Assembly: GCA_041484255.1 (NCBI GenBank) | Contig: JBGPHE010000001.1 | Span: forward strand, 1 to 64,000 | Source: JAWAAW01 sp041484255 | Lineage (GTDB): Archaea; Nanobdellota; Nanobdellia; Woesearchaeales; ARS49 | Direction of reading: 5' to 3' | Length of the DNA stretch: 64,000 nucleotides | Notes under the pieces: generated by a model | The model's input: the letters and a program-made list of their open reading frames with translations, nothing else | What the model was told of the DNA's origin: nothing | Database searches by the model: none | Position numbers and translations under genes: made by a program | Shown: positions 42,401 through 51,900 of the stretch, piece after piece | Numbering within the stretch: position 1 is the first letter of the stretch | Layout of the letters: each line of letters opens with the position of its first letter

Positions 42401-42970
42401 AAATCAAAGAGCTGGACGCTTGTAGGCATCCTGCCGGTCGCGATTGACGTATTGCTCATCCTCTTCGCGCTTATCGCAATGACGCACATGCTGCGTTACC
42501 GCAGCGATCGCGCGAGCGGGCACTGGCTGGCGGCAGTGGACATCATCGGAGGAATCACACTCATCGCGCTTGTCGCACACTACATCATCAGCAGGGCATT
42601 CCTGCCGGTCGAGTACATCACCTTTGTCGTATTGCTGCTGTTTGTCGCAGTGCTGCGGCTTGCCGAGCGCGGCAGGGACTTCGGAGGAGCGCCGCGCGTT
42701 CCGCGCATCCCTGCATTGCCTGATGCGCCTGAGGAAATAGTCCTTGAAGACGAGCCCGCGCCGAAGAAAGCAGCAATCAAGGCTCCGAAGGCAGAGCACA
42801 AGCACGCGGGCCCGAAGAAGCCCTTGTTCAGCTTCTTCCAGCCCAAACCGAAGGTCGAGGACGACATGAAGGACGTCTTTGACTCGCTCGACCGCATCAG
42901 CACGCTGCTGGAGAGGAACAAAGTCACGATCAGAGCTCCGAAAAAGAAGAGCCGGGTGAGAAAAAAGTAA
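33464..42970 (+). CDS. Surface protein P2: subtilisin-like protease fused to four beta-helix modules and DUF11 repeats
   Basis: About 3,168 aa. N-terminal membrane segment (9-28); I9-like inhibitor propeptide (about 90-190); S8 protease with D223 (IIDTGID), H256 (HGTHVSG), oxyanion N355 (SGNN) and S419 (GTSMATPHVSG), all intact; then four beta-helix modules beginning near 35235, 36335, 37575 and 38945, each opened by a CxxxNxSxxLTQN...C...N-I-x-x-x-C-x-G signature. Each is closed by a cap (NSTNLTFLNQTAVIAL ... DPKPQVAFVDGGAFSDC). Four DUF11 repeats follow (40555-42070), then a Gly hinge, a TSP1-like module (42180-42310), three membrane segments and a cytoplasmic tail ending KKKSRVRKK. Could process its neighbours or foreign proteins at the cell surface. 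Confidence 0.87.
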   Translation: MSGNAQKRTVMLLVLALGLLGVGTMIFGSTHSPAALTGLVTDNASVQPEAPAEQQPIPELQAEATPEPSFSTEAAAPRLVDPAVERALAENGTADIIIILKEDAASLFETETSQADALAQRKASVAAVRTAFAAEMGGGFGTASNAFEVTREYDTLNAIAATITSVGLEILKTRQSVEQIVLDRRLTVDLTVSVPLIDADDVWNLTVNGSNLTGKGEVICIIDTGIDATHVAFTNKILPGQDYVNEDSNPADDAGHGTHVSGIAAGNSSPVLGVAKDAKILPVKVCDSGGTCQDTDILAGIDFCNNNSATYNISAISGSLGDNSQYNSTTCPTTYDSIFATSNSLGLIPVFASGNNAFTNGISHPACSPYAISVGSTTKADAMSSFTNRGGDRLDVLAPGSSIVSALITGGTVSASGTSMATPHVSGAIALIQQNQRALNRAIVNITDMRTLLQQTGVNVTSWQRIDVYNAIAKLNQNYTINITDNSIANGTTRGAKVRFSNFTDMSRFVDCGVVRPNFVGIDSAACPQLNKSAHITFANITGIGARPLRNGVPCPPSICQNFTFGNGTVDFDVTEFSNYSSFNLTNLTGCANVNVSSVLTQNVSSTSNCINITGNNVILFCNGFTIAFDTAGGGLDNGIRANQRRNITVDSCIIRDTNAGGAGAVGIVVNGTNNSIFINNFIQVNGTANNNGFILDLFANNVTIANNTVNSRGTLAFDFPIQVRNPVSNITIANNTLVTVGLGNSEWGIDDSGLQDTVVTNNIIIALSDGGLNFGFRVNAVPLNLQVSDNNISVNGSGSYALVFPDSLGSTPNTTFSNNVLGTTSGWITVGAFARVNITNTTFRMPNGSITIPGTVQLNESTDVLISKLNISANQAYLNSTNLTALNTTAIIALNSVGFNDPKPQFRFGETGAFTDCTPTVNPFCTELGFSGGVFTFNVSHFTGYISAEGGSVNLTGCATVNASTVLTQNIASNDTCLFTNASNIVISCAGHTITYNANGSGALSDFGINVTRSSNLTITDCIVRNGNLSSTIGDAMSVFFTNYSTFNNISLADNGSNIGLFIMTSHNNTFGNDTVLTGSVELNAIAENNFTGNAFNGSIDNSNSRRDIFTFNTMNASVSLQSGDARLRFNNITVSGAGPGINTDPAGPFEFTGNRVEVNGVNPTAFRLAASNGNFTNNTFLANASGTSVAISIEASSSGNFTGNNFTARGTASTAIRWQFSVPNTTSFRDTVISSDASWIDMNPSGAVTPSINYTNTTFVSGNGSINIIGFAQLNNTQNVTLARLNISSNRAFLNTTNISAFNQTAVIALTGIGFTDPKPQVAFVDGGAFSDCSPTANPFCTEISYTGGVFTFNTSHFTSFDSAESTVTNCTLGPVLVNSSLTLAQDLTGNGTCLIANTNNIAIDCAGFAINFDRGGGFGPIFGIAAQRKTNISITSCIIRSINASGQNGYSINFSNVTQSVITNNTLIANGSNSIGIYIGVSSVGVNVTNNTIGASPIGFVVGVSIDNSSFINVRNSILIANSSTGPAEGIQATSNAQFIAVSNNSIRVLQTSGSQPTGFVINGGNATFAGNTVVVNLSDTSDATGISVGGGADFVVENNTIILAINTTDTINTKRAFQLASLSNAVVRNNTIVLLGSAKFFMGMLLSILSNVTIANTNITSLAETNTSLIVIDGVFGTTTVTLTNTTLSALNDPWIQQEGTAATSSNFTNTTFIAQNGSVQFPGLVQINGTNNVSAQRLNITANLAFLNSTNLTFLNQTAIIALKGIVSVSPKAQVAFVDGGAFSDCISTANPFCTNLSYAGGVFTFNTSHFTSYQSAESGTNITGCPITINVSTTLTQNLQSNSSCITFGNDSIALDCGGFALNGTQNGTGINATARNNISIVNCFVNNFTQDIVLDRVNNSVMRNDTARSAAQEGVLLYSAVNDLLVNVSGEGAVNRDGIQLVNSTTAGTNNTLIGVNGTSNSSSGVGLNIQIDNTTVNDSRGVSLNHRGIQILSSGNRATNLTGIGVDVGMLVTTGSFNNVTGSTGIGVPGLSFSSARSTYANNLGISTNGIAISVAGGNLTLVNNTGRSNATSGIRIDGADFNLTGNTGVSNTSVGIHSPLSFVNSIVVGNNGTGPAGISIGAGGGAFNDTFLNNVGTGVASVGFAIGGDNQTAINNTGTSNGSFGMQFLTGGDNLAVNNTGISTASSGIDVRVYSRSRFLNNTASSGSATALAILVLSTNNTFANTTLFTNATWIITDGTSPDNNITNTLFQGSAGSIRVFGLANIPGSANVSIARLNTSANRAFLNSTNLTFLNQTGQVTFTGATSNQVLVDFDDDNSFSFCDASICSVVSFAGGTLVVNVTHFTTFSSTTGNSNITLTKTDSPDPVNASSNLSYQISVNVTSDSPSNITLTDQYPAQVIFLTAQPSPIGGTNNTFIVGNLTANMSFTVNVTVLVLNITNGTVINNTANISFQNSTGSVIALSVTENTTVSNPPQINDSTISVTKTDTPDPVENGTQLNYTITVTVISGVSAFNVTVNDTYPSQVIFNSGQPSPVPGTNTTFILGNLSAGAVVVLNITVNVSAGVINGTVINNTVNVTFQNTTGGLLSALANASTTVQNVTVNVTTLFNLSNISVIKTDTPDPVTAGDILTYQINVTSNGNGTAFNVIVNDTYPAEVIAFMSSPPLVPGTNNTYTLGNLTPGTLFTINFSVAVRNITNGTVINNTVNVTFQNETGGLFSRVTTQNTTVLNPPVFNLSNVSVTKSDTPDPVENGTQLNYTITVTSTGNGTAFNTTVIDTYPAEVVFNTAQPTPSSGNNTFIIGNLTAGTVVVLNITVNVTQVANGTVINNTVNVTFQNESSDLLSALANTSTLVQNVTPTPTPPTPQGSSGGSGGGGGFSIRRNETVAAGVPAPSGPCVESWACEQWGQCQDASQARICVDLSQCGTATLKPATEQRCAITPLREQPIPVEPEQPAPVQVSAPVPVVVQEKSKSWTLVGILPVAIDVLLILFALIAMTHMLRYRSDRASGHWLAAVDIIGGITLIALVAHYIISRAFLPVEYITFVVLLLFVAVLRLAERGRDFGGAPRVPRIPALPDAPEEIVLEDEPAPKKAAIKAPKAEHKHAGPKKPLFSFFQPKPKVEDDMKDVFDSLDRISTLLERNKVTIRAPKKKSRVRKK

Positions 42971-42977
42971 TCAATTG

Positions 42978-45900
42978 ATGGGGGACATGGGCAGAAACAG
43001 ACGAGGGGTGGTGTCTGAACGGACGCTTATTGGCATTGTGCTACTTGCAGGGCTGCTCGGCATCGGCGTGATGCTCTGGGCGACGGGAATCGTCTCCTTT
43101 GCGCAGCAGCACGGCGTCACCGGCAGCGCGGTCGCGTCCATCACCGGCCTCGCAGCGGATGATCTCGAAACGCAGCCGTCATTCACGGCCACGCCCGCTC
43201 CGAACACGGCGCCTATCTATAGAGGCCCTGCCAGCTTCAGCACGCCGCAGGACACAGCACTCACGATTGACTTGTCGCAGTACTTCTCCGATGCGGAAAA
43301 CGACGAACTCACCTTCATCGCGTCGTCCGAAGACGTCATCGCAGTCGCCATCGACGGCAACGCGCTCACGCTGACGCCTGCGGCAGGCTTCGCGGGCGAG
43401 CGTTCGCTGACCGTCATCGCGTCAGACGGCGTCAACCTCGCGCGCACGCCGGTCAAGATTGTCGTGGAAGGCACGCAGGCCACGCCGCCTGCACCGCAGC
43501 AGGAAGCTCCTGCGCCTGTGGAGCAGCCGCCCGCGACCAACGAGTCCGCAGCGAACGAGACGCCGTTCAATACGCAGGAAGAAGAATTCACCAATCCTGT
43601 ATTCAACACGCAAGTCACGAGCATCAGCGCCTGCACGAACATCAGCACGCCGGGCGAGTACGCGCTCAGCACCGACCTCTCGCGGAACATCACCTGCATC
43701 GTCATCCAGACAGACAACGTGAGCTTCAGCTGCGCAGGCCACACTATCACCTGGGACACGCAAGGTCTGCGAAACATCTCAGGCTTCACGAGCTTCATCT
43801 CCGCGATCAACATCAACAAATCAGGCAGGACGCTCTTCAATGTCACAGTCAGGGACTGCCGCCTGATCGACGGCACTGTCGGCGGATTCAACGACCACGC
43901 GATCGTGCTGCAGGACACGAACGATTCGCTCATTTTCAACAACACCCTCGTTGCATCCGGCGAGACGTCGCTGGGAATTGAGATTGTTCGGACGGGAAAC
44001 ATCAACATCTCAAGCAACCGCATCAATGCGTCGTCGTTCGGAGGCGCTCAGGCGATCGCCAACGCGATCCAGTTCAATCTTTTCAGCAATAATGTCAGCA
44101 TCTCCGACAATGACATCCGCGGATTCCTTTCCGGCAGCGGAATCAGGACGGTCGGCGTGATGGTTGACGCGACCTCGAATCCCCACGATGTGGAAGTCGT
44201 CGGGAACAGTATCACCGTCAACTCGACCGGTGGAAGCGCAACCTCAACAGGGATGAACGGCGTCACCGGCTTCGGCACATTCCTCAACGCGACCAACAAT
44301 GACGTGCAGGCGTTCGGCTCAGGACCGAGCGGCGTGCTGGCAAATGGGGCGTTCTTCAACCGCATCCTCGCGCGGGGTTCCACCGCAGAGGGTCTGCGTG
44401 TCGGAGAGCTTGCAGACTCCAATAATATCACTGTGAATGGCAGCACCACTGGCGCGCTCGTGGGGTTTAACGGCAACTCGACATACAGCAACAACCGGCT
44501 CATCGCGACCGGCAGCTGGATATATACTTCCTTGAACGGGAACACTACTTTCATCAACACCACGTTTGTCAACGCAAATGGCACCCTCCTGTTCTACAAT
44601 TTCTACATTGATGATGTCGTCATTGTCCAGCAGAGCGACCTCAATACCACCATCAACCACGCCTATGTGAACAGCGTCGACTTCCCGTTCCTGAACACGA
44701 GCGCGGAGATCTTCCTGCAAGGATTCAATCTCACGAACAACAAGCCCGTGGTCGACTACACGGACACCAACCACTTCCAGGGCTGCCCGGACACCTGCAC
44801 GCTGCTCGAGACGGGCGACAACTTCATCCGCTTCACCGTCACGCACTTCACGACCTACTCGTCTTCGGACCTGGTCCTGCTGCTCGAAAAGTCCGACAGC
44901 ACCGACCCGGTGCGCATCGGCTCGCTGTTCAATTACAGCGTCGCCGTGAGCGTGCTGAACGGCAACGCGAACAATGTCACGCTCACCGACCTGTACCCGC
45001 TTGAAGTTGTCTTCAATTCCTCGCAGCCTGACCCGATCGACGGCACGAACGACACGTTCATCCTGGGCAACCTGACCGAGAACACGACGTTCATAGTGAA
45101 CATCACGGTGCAGTCGCTGACGAACGATTCAGGCATCGTCAACGTCACCAACGGCACCGTCATCAACAACACCGTGAACATCACGTTCCAGAACGACACG
45201 AGCGACGTGTTCACGCTGAACGACACCGAGGAGACGACGCTCGTTGAGGCGACCGAGAACTTCGAGCCGCTCTCGGACTGCGCAGTCATCAATACCAGCT
45301 CGTTCCTGACGACGAGCGTTTCGGGCACGGGCACGTGCATCACCATCGGCAATAACAGCATCACGCTGGAATGCGCAGGGAACACGATAACGTATGCGAC
45401 AACAGGCCCGGGAAGCGCTATTTTCGCGGAAGACAAGTATAATTTCACGGTGCGGAACTGCACGCTCGTGCTCGGCGACCTCAACAGGCTCTCCCTGTAT
45501 GACTCGCCAGCCATCAACGCGACGAACACCACGAGCGGAGTCAACAACCGTATCGACGGCTCCTCGTTCCGCCTGCTCAATTACTTCTACCAGGACGGTT
45601 TGCCGCAGCAGAACTGCGGCGACCTCTCATTGAATGACTCAGCCTTCACCGGCAACGCCACGTGCACGAACATCACCTTTGTTGCGCGGGCGCGTATCAG
45701 GGTGAACTCGACCGCGGTCTCCAACAACTCAATCGCGTTTATCACGGACAACTTCCTGCTCGGGGTGCGCGCGTTCATCAACGCGAACGGCACCGGATAC
45801 CCTGGAGGCGCGGATGGTAATGCGAACGGCTCCGGCCCCGGAGGCGGCATCGACCCGGTCAGTATCAATCGCGGCGGCGGCGGCGCAGGACACGGCGGAA

Positions 45901-48900
45901 TCGGCGGCCAGAGCAATGTGCCGCAGGGCGCAGGCGGAAGGCCGTACGGCAGCTCCCTGAGCCCGATGACGCCCGGCAGCGGCGGCGCAACCGGTGACGG
46001 CGGCACCCACACCGGCGGAAACGGCGGCGGCGCGGTCTCCATCTTCGGCCAGAACGTCGTGCTGAACGGTGTCATCAGTGCGAGCGCAGGCAATGGGTCT
46101 GACGGCACCAATTCCGGCGGCGGCGGCTCGGGAGGAAGCATCCTCGTGGTCGCAAATACGCTCTTCGGAAACGGCAGCTTCACTGCGCGCGGCGGCTTCG
46201 GCGGCAATGACCAAAGCACAGGAATCCAGTCCGGCGGCTCGGGCTCGGGTGGCCACATCGCAGTGAAGTTCAACACGAGCACGATGAATATCACGAGCGC
46301 GCACGCGCCCGGAGCGGAGAACGTGACCGCATTGGTCAATCTCGGACAGCCGGGAACGGTCGGTTTCCTGGACATGGACGACAGCATCCTGTCCATCACT
46401 GAAGGCTGGAGATGGTCCAGCGAGGACGCGGCAGTCTGGAACTACACCGTCATCAACCTCACGAACGCGTACACGCACACGAACGAGAGCACGGTGAACA
46501 TCACCGCAGTCCTGATTGTCCTGCACAACGCGAGCATCAGCAAAGAGAACGTGACCACCGGCATCGACGTCAATGTCTCCCTCACCATAAGCGCGGAGAA
46601 TTTCGTGATGGACCCCTCGGAGATTGACGGAGCAGTCATCAATATCACCGCAGGGAACTTCACGCTGGGCGCAGACTCGCTCATCAATGCGACCGGCACG
46701 GGCTTTGAAGGCGGTTTCAATGGCAATTCGAATGGTTCCGGTCCCGGAGGCGGCATCGATCCGGTCAACTTCAACCGCGGCGGCGGTGGAGCGGGCCACG
46801 GCGGCATCGGCGGCCAGAGCAATGTCGTCCAGGGCGCGGGCGGCAGGCCGTACGGCAGCGCGCTCAACCCGTTCACCTTTGGAAGCGGCGGGGGAACCGG
46901 CGAAAGCGGCAACCACCCAGGCGGAAACGGAGGCGGCATCGTCATTATCAGCGCGAGCCACATCATTCTCAATGGCACCATTAATGCAGACGGCGGCAAT
47001 GGGTCTGACGGCACCAATTCCGGCGGAGGCGGCTCGGGCGGCTCCATCAATATCATCACCGATGCGCTTGAGGGCAGCGGCAACCTGAGCGCGCGCGGCG
47101 GCTATGGCGGATGGGACCAGAGCACAGGCATCCAAGCCGGCGGCTCGGGAGCGGGCGGCCACATCATCGCGCGGTTCAATGCCAGTACGTTCCCGGTGAC
47201 CAACGCGCACGTCGAACAAACAGAGAACGTCTCCGGGCTGGGCTTCTTCAGCCAGCCGGGAACGCTCGGCTTCATCGACATCGACGACGACATCCTCACG
47301 ATTGTAGAAGGCTGGCGATGGACAAGCGAGGACACGGACGTCTGGAACTTCACCGTCATCAACCTGAGCAATGCGTACACGCGCACGAACGAAAGCGCCG
47401 TGAGCGTCGATGCGCTGCGGTTCACGCTGGAGAACTCGTCGATCACCCAGGAAAACCTGACCTTCGGCATCCACGTGAACACGACATTCAGCGTCAATGC
47501 GAGCGTGGTGCTGATGAACCGCTCGCTCATCGTCAACCTGACGGTTGTGAACATCACCGCGGCGGACGTCACCATCCTCGAAGACGCAGCCATCAACCTG
47601 ACCGGCACGGGCTTTGAGGGTGGCTTCAACGGCAACTCCAACGGCTCAGGTCCCGGTGGAGGCATCGACCCGGTTAACTTCAACCGCGGCGGCGGTGGAG
47701 CGGGCCACGGAGGCATCGGCGGCCGGAGCAATGTCGTCCAGGGCGCAGGCGGCAGGCCGTATGGAAGCTCGCTCAACCCGCTCACCTTGGGCAGCGGCGG
47801 GGGAACCGGCGAAAACGGCAACCACCCTGCAGGAAACGGCGGCGGCCTCGCCATCATCAGCGGCACACGCGTGAATATCAGCGGAACGGTAAGCGTGGAC
47901 GGCGGCAATGGAACTGACGGCACCGATTCCGGCGGCGGCGGCTCAGGAGGAAGCATTTTCATCACCGCAGACTCCTTTGACGGCACCGGCGGATTGCTCT
48001 CGAGCGGCGGCTTCGGCGGCTGGGACCAGAGCACAGGCATCCAGTCCGGCGGTTCGGGCGCGGGCGGACACATCATCGCGCAGTTCAACACCAGCACGTT
48101 CCCCATCGCCAACGCGCACGTCACCGGAACGGAAAACGTCAGCGCGCTGGTCTTTTACAGCCAGCCCGGAACGCTCGGATTCATTGATATCGATGACGAT
48201 ACGCTCACGATTTCAGAAGGCTGGCGCTGGACAAGCGAGGACACAGACGTCTGGAACTTCACCGTCATCAATGTGACCGACGCGTTCACCCGTTCGAATG
48301 ACAGCAGCGTGACTATCTCCTCAGGCACGCTCACGTTCACCAATGCGTCGTTCACGCAGGAGAACCTGACGGTCGACTACCAGCTCAACCTGACGCTCAG
48401 CGCCGCCGCAGACACCATCGCGCTGAACAATTCGCTCATCACCAACCTCACACAGGTGAACCTCAGCGCAGGCAACCTGAGCGTGCAGGATGATGCAGTC
48501 ATCGCCGTCGTCGGGACAGGATTTGCCGGCGGCGCAATCAGCCAGAACGGTTCCGGACCGGGCGGTGGCGTCATCAATGACGGCTTCACGCGCGGCACCG
48601 GCGCAGCACACGGCGGCAAGGGAGGACAGCCGGCAGGAGGAATCATCACGGTCGCGCGCGGCCCGTACGGAAGCACACTGAATCCTGACACGCTCGGTTC
48701 GGGAGGCTCGGGAAGCGCGCAGACGCCCGGCGGCTCAGGCGGCGGCGTCATCTTCATCAGCGCGGCGCGCGCAAGCATCAACGGCACGCTCAACGCGGAC
48801 GGCGCGAACGGCACGGACGGATCAAGCGTCAACACCGGCGGAGGAGGCTCGGGAGGCAGCATCGCCATCGTCGCAGGAATCTTTGAAGGCACCGGCACCA

Positions 48901-51900
48901 TCACTGCCCGCGGAGGAAACGCAGGAACGTCGTTCTTCGCGGACGCGTCAAGCGGCGGAGCAGGTGGAGGACGCATCATCGTGCGGTTCAATACCAGCAC
49001 GTTCCCCGTCGCGCAGGCGTCCGTGGCCGGCGGCCAGAACGGAAGCGGATCATCGTCAACGGGCGAGCCCGGAACGCTCGGCTTCCTCGACATCGACAAC
49101 GACATCCTCACCGTTGTGGAAGGCTGGCGCTGGCAGAGCGACGACAAGAGCATTTGGAACTTTACCATCATCAATATCACCGACGCGCTCACGCGCGCAA
49201 ATGACACCACGCTGAACTTCTCCGTGGGAACGCTCGTGATGAGCAACGCCACCCTGCGCGCGGACAACGCGAGCGGCAACATCACACTCTTCATCAACAT
49301 CTCCGCGGCCAATGTCTCGCTCCTGGATGGCGCGTTCATCCTGCTGAACGGCTCGGGCTTTATGGGCGGCGCAATCAGCCAGAACGGTTCCGGACCGGGC
49401 GGCGGCGTCATCAATGACGGCTTCACGCGCGGCACGGGCGCATCCCATGCAGGCAAGGGAGGACAGGCGGCAGCAGGAATCATCTCGGTCGTGCGCGGCC
49501 CGTACGGCAGCTCATTGAATCCTGACACGCTCGGAAGCGGAGGCTCGGGAAGCGCGCAGACGCCCGGCGGCTCGGGCGGCGGAACGATCGCAATCAGCGC
49601 CGCGCGCGTGAGCGTCAACGGATCCATCATTGCCGATGGCGTGAACGGCACATCTGGCTCGAGCGTCAACACCGGCGGAGGAGGCTCGGGCGGCTCCATC
49701 AACATCATCACCGGCATCTTCGAGGGCAATGGCACGCTCAGCGCGCGCGGAGGCGATGCGGGAGTGTCGTTCTTCGCGGACGCGTCCAGCGGCGGAGCAG
49801 GCGGCGGACGCATCATCGTGCGCTTCAACACCAGCGCATATTTCCTTTCGCGCGCGGCAGTGACCGGCGGGGAGAACGGAAGCGGGAGCTCCTACCGGGG
49901 CCAGCCGGGAACGCTCGGATTCTATGACGTTGACGATAACGTGCTCACCCTGCAGGAGGGCTGGAGATGGGAGCAGGAGGACGAGCCGATGAGCTTCGGC
50001 AATGTCACGACAAACCACACGCTCATCTTCAGCAACGCGACCGTGCTCGTGACGGACACGTTCCGCGCAAACCGCATCAACTGGAGCGCGGACGAGAACC
50101 AGACGACGGTGTTCAACACGTCGCGCCTCATCATCGGCAACTCGAGCGTGAACGCAACGGGAAGGCTCGTGTTCATTTACAGCAGCCAATTCAACGACAG
50201 CAACACGCTGTATCTCCAGGGCGCAAACTTCTCGCTGGAAAACCAGACCGTCGCGCGCGTCTCGTGGACCGAGTTCAGCGCGAACGTCGGCAACATCAGC
50301 GCGCGGACGCGGCTGCAGACGCGCAGGGCCTTCGTGAACGCGACCGGCATGCAAGGCATGAACACGACGGCGAACATCACGTTCTTCGGTGTGAACTTCG
50401 GCACGCCCAAGGCGCAGGTCGACCTCGCGGACACCGGAACGTTCGTGAACTGCGTGCCGTTCATCAACCCGTTCTGCACCACGCAGAGCTATGCGGACAA
50501 TGTCTTCACGTTCAACACCTCGCACTTCACCACCTATACTGTCGTGGAAGGAGGCGTTTCGCTTGCCCTGACCAAGACCGATACCCCTGACCCTGTGTTT
50601 GCAGGCAACACGCTGAGCTATGCAATACTGCTCAACCTCACCGCGCAGGACGCGTTCAATGTCACGCTCACCGACATCTATCCCAACCAGACTATTTTCG
50701 TGAGCGCAGAGCCGTCGCCCATCAGCGGAACGAACAACACATTCATCGTGGGCAACCTGACTGAGAACGATACGTTCATCATCAACATCACCGTCATGGT
50801 GCGTTCGGATACGTCGAACGGCATCGACATCAACAACACGGCAAACATCAGCTTCCAGAACAGCACCGGCGCGATGTTCACGGCAAATGTCACGGAAAGC
50901 ACGCACGTGGTGACGTCCAACAGGCCCGTCATCGCGCAGGTCATCCTGAACACGACAGATGTCACGCTGAACGACACCAACCAGAACCTGACCCTGTTCA
51001 TCATCAACGCGACCGACGCGGACGATAACACCGTCTGGAACATCACCGACTTCCGCAGGAACAACATCAGCATCGCGGTCGTGAACTACGCGTTCGAGAC
51101 CAATATCAGCACGGTCTCGGCAAGCGTCCGCGACTACAGCACGTACAGCGCGAACGGCACGCTGGGCACTGCAGGCCAGAATCCCACGTGGAACCTCTCG
51201 GGACCGCTGGGCGGCGCGTACTACTTTGACGGCAATGACTTCATCACCGCACCTGCGACCGCGCCGACCCTCCCGCTGACGTTCGAATTCTGGGTGAAGC
51301 CAGCGACGAGCAGCCCTGTCGGCATCTTCGACACTGCGCCTGGCTCGGGCGGCGTGCTGCGCAACTTCCCCGGTGGAGTGATTGAATGGCACGGCGGCGA
51401 CCCCACGCTCGCCCTTGACGTGGTCGGCGGCAACTGGTACCACATCGTGCTTATCTTCAGCTTTGACGGCGCACGGCACATCACGTATTACCGCAACGGC
51501 ACGTTCATCGCGACCGCCAATGGCAGCGCGAGCAGCGGCTTCGCGTGGACGACGATGCGGCTGGGCGACATCAACAACGGCGGCGCAGGAACGTATACTG
51601 GCGAGATGAGCGAATTCCGCGTCTACAACCGCTCGCTCACCGCATCAGAGATCGAACAGCTGTACATCGAGGGCGTCGCAGGAAGGCACCCGCAGATCAT
51701 CACCCGCGGCAACACCGTCGCAGGCGATGTCTGGCAGGCCTGCGCCACGCCGAACGACAACAACCTCACCGGAAGCAGCGGCGATGGCACGACTGTCTGC
51801 AGCAACAACGTCACCATCAACAGCGTGCAGACGGTCGCGCCGGTCATCGCGCAGGTCATCCTCAACTCGACCGACCCGAGCAAGAACGACACCAGCCAGA

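Noticed and set aside
35195..42489. Reverse frames within P2
   Set aside because: Same cause: Thr/Asn codon repeats read backwards give Val/Leu/Met-rich strings without any family match.
45729..51479. Very long reverse frames (for example 45729-47474 and 49512-51479) in P3
   Set aside because: They arise because NNT/GGC/ATC-rich repeats leave few stops on the opposite strand. They have no promoter or ribosome site and break at repeat edges.
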